DNA from: Candidatus Coprovivens excrementavium
GTDB lineage: Bacteria; Bacillota_I; Bacilli_A; RF39; UBA660
DNA: 64,000 nt
Assembly (NCBI GenBank): GCA_944363975.1
Contig: CALVVU010000004.1
Coordinates: 1 to 64,000 of the forward strand
Direction: 5' to 3'
A model generated the notes under the pieces. The model was not told where the DNA came from and did no database searches. It saw only the letters and a program-made list of their open reading frames with translations. This document shows, one piece after another, positions 63,172 to 64,000 of this stretch (the stretch's first letter is position 1; each line of letters begins with the position of its first letter). Both the position numbers and the translations under genes were made by a program.

Positions 63172-63954
63172 ATGAAAAGATTCTTTAATAATATGAAAAA
63201 ATATTATAAGTATGCAATTCGTTCTGCTAAAGCAGAATTAAAAAGCGAAGTAGCTGATTCATACTTAAACTGGTTATGGTGGGTAATTGAACCATTCTGC
63301 TTTATGTTAATATATACTTTTGTCTTTGGTTTTGTTTTCCCAAATGATGAATTATATTTTGCATCATTTGTTATGGTAGGTCAAGCCGCTTGGGACTTTT
63401 TCAATCGCATGGTAAATGGAAGTGTTAAATTAATAATTAACAATCGTGATTTAGTTACAAAAGTATATATACCTAAATACGTCTTATTATTCTCTAAATC
63501 ACTAACATATCTCTTTAAAATGTGTATCTCTTTAGGTTTAGCATTCGGTCTAATGTTATTCCAACAAGTACCAATTACATGGCATATTATATTCTTAATC
63601 CCAGTATTATTTGTTCTATATGTTATATCATTTGGAATTGGTATGATTTTAATGCATCATGGAGTAACATTTAATGATTTAGGTAATTTAACTAATATAG
63701 CCTTAAGAATGGTCTTCTATCTATCAGGAATCTTCTATAATATTAGAAAACGTCTTGGTGGTACATTAGGTTTTATTCTTTTACGCGCTAATCCTATTGC
63801 TTTTCTAATGAATGAAGCCCGTAAAGTATGTATATATGGACAATTACCAAGTTTTGAAGGCTTAACTGTTTGGTTAGTACTTGGACTATTATTATGTTCT
63901 TATGGCGTACATGTTATTCATAAATACGAAAATAGTTATGCGAAGGTGATATAA
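63172..63954 (+). CDS. tagG: TagG-like ABC permease for surface polymer export
   Basis: 260 residues with six membrane helices in the ABC-2 fold. WLWWVIEPFCFMLIYTFVFG near the start and the NRDLVTKVYIPKYVL cytosolic coupling region are typical of teichoic acid and O-antigen exporters. It works with the ATPase whose gene starts 2 bases after its stop. The ribosome site is GAAGGTGA. Confidence 0.9.
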   Translation: MKRFFNNMKKYYKYAIRSAKAELKSEVADSYLNWLWWVIEPFCFMLIYTFVFGFVFPNDELYFASFVMVGQAAWDFFNRMVNGSVKLIINNRDLVTKVYIPKYVLLFSKSLTYLFKMCISLGLAFGLMLFQQVPITWHIIFLIPVLFVLYVISFGIGMILMHHGVTFNDLGNLTNIALRMVFYLSGIFYNIRKRLGGTLGFILLRANPIAFLMNEARKVCIYGQLPSFEGLTVWLVLGLLLCSYGVHVIHKYENSYAKVI

Positions 63955-63955
63955 G

Positions 63956-64000
63956 ATGGCAAAGGAACAAAAAAATAAAAAAGAAATCGCTGTAACCGTT
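63956..64000 (+). CDS. tagH: Start of the TagH-like ABC ATPase (cut by window end)
   Basis: The first 15 codons only, MAKEQKNKKEIAVTV, with AAGGTG 9-10 bases upstream and right after the permease stop codon. The position is that of the ATP-binding partner of TagG; the ATPase motifs lie outside the window, so the call rests on position and on the usual opening beta strand. Confidence 0.7.
   Translation, partial: MAKEQKNKKEIAVTV

Noticed and set aside
1-64000. Mycoplasma-type genetic code (TGA read as Trp)
   Set aside because: Conserved Trp residues are TGG and several genes end correctly at TGA, for example at 25215-25217 and 31746-31748.

Overview
The window is a chromosomal segment of a very AT-rich, low-GC Gram-positive bacterium. 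A peptidoglycan pathway (MurG, MurB, FtsQ/DivIB, MurT/GatD), sortase, C39 bacteriocin exporter, type VII secretion (EssC, WXG100), YlmH, YqeY and sporulation-type proteins (GerM, GerE-like, SpoIIIAH-like) point to the Bacillota, most likely an uncultured gut lineage of the Bacilli (Erysipelotrichales/RF39 neighbourhood; inference). Trp is TGG and TGA is used as a stop, so the code is the standard bacterial one. Genes are dense, often overlap, and mostly end in clear rho-independent terminators; many have readable sigma-A type promoters.

Layout. 1-10 kb: a broken FtsW/RodA tail, a sortase lacking the usual arginine, Maf, a giant 2-hydroxyacyl-CoA dehydratase activase-like protein, two unknown proteins, and pyrH behind a leader-peptide/terminator device. 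10-20 kb: a COG2509-type flavoprotein, a membrane ORF without a start codon, then a five-gene cluster with an acyl-CoA-synthetase-like enzyme, two membrane hybrid histidine kinases, an Hpt-receiver protein and a PlsC-like acyltransferase. This is a phosphorelay interleaved with lipid-type enzymes and with no DNA-binding regulator. 20-30 kb: a zincin lipoprotein and a compact type VII secretion locus in which a six-gene WXG100-like operon converges on esaB-essC across one shared terminator; EsaA, EssA and EssB are not seen.

30-44 kb: murG-murB-ftsQ-queH; murT-gatD on the other strand, where GatD lacks both catalytic residues and MurT lacks one zinc cysteine; ylmH; rpsB with a structured leader and a fused C-terminal SAP/Rho_N-like motif; tsf; a cysteine-free thioredoxin-like protein; frr; and a ClpX-like AAA+ protein. 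pyrH, normally between tsf and frr, is absent from that slot. 44-50 kb: tRNA-Arg(TCT), gerM/gerE/spoIIIAH-like genes, a T4SS-pilin-like protein, and a two-peptide bacteriocin cassette with a C39 ABC exporter and two small double-glycine-leader peptides.

50-64 kb: a protein with eight ~73-residue repeats, rpsU-yqeY, and a surface-polymer cluster. That cluster has two tandem acyltransferase-3 paralogues with matching promoters and a 64-nt identical stretch, GT2 enzymes, a GT2-TagF-like fusion, a third acyltransferase, a GtrB-like transferase, a GT-C-like protein, and the TagG permease followed by the start of its ATPase, cut by the window end.
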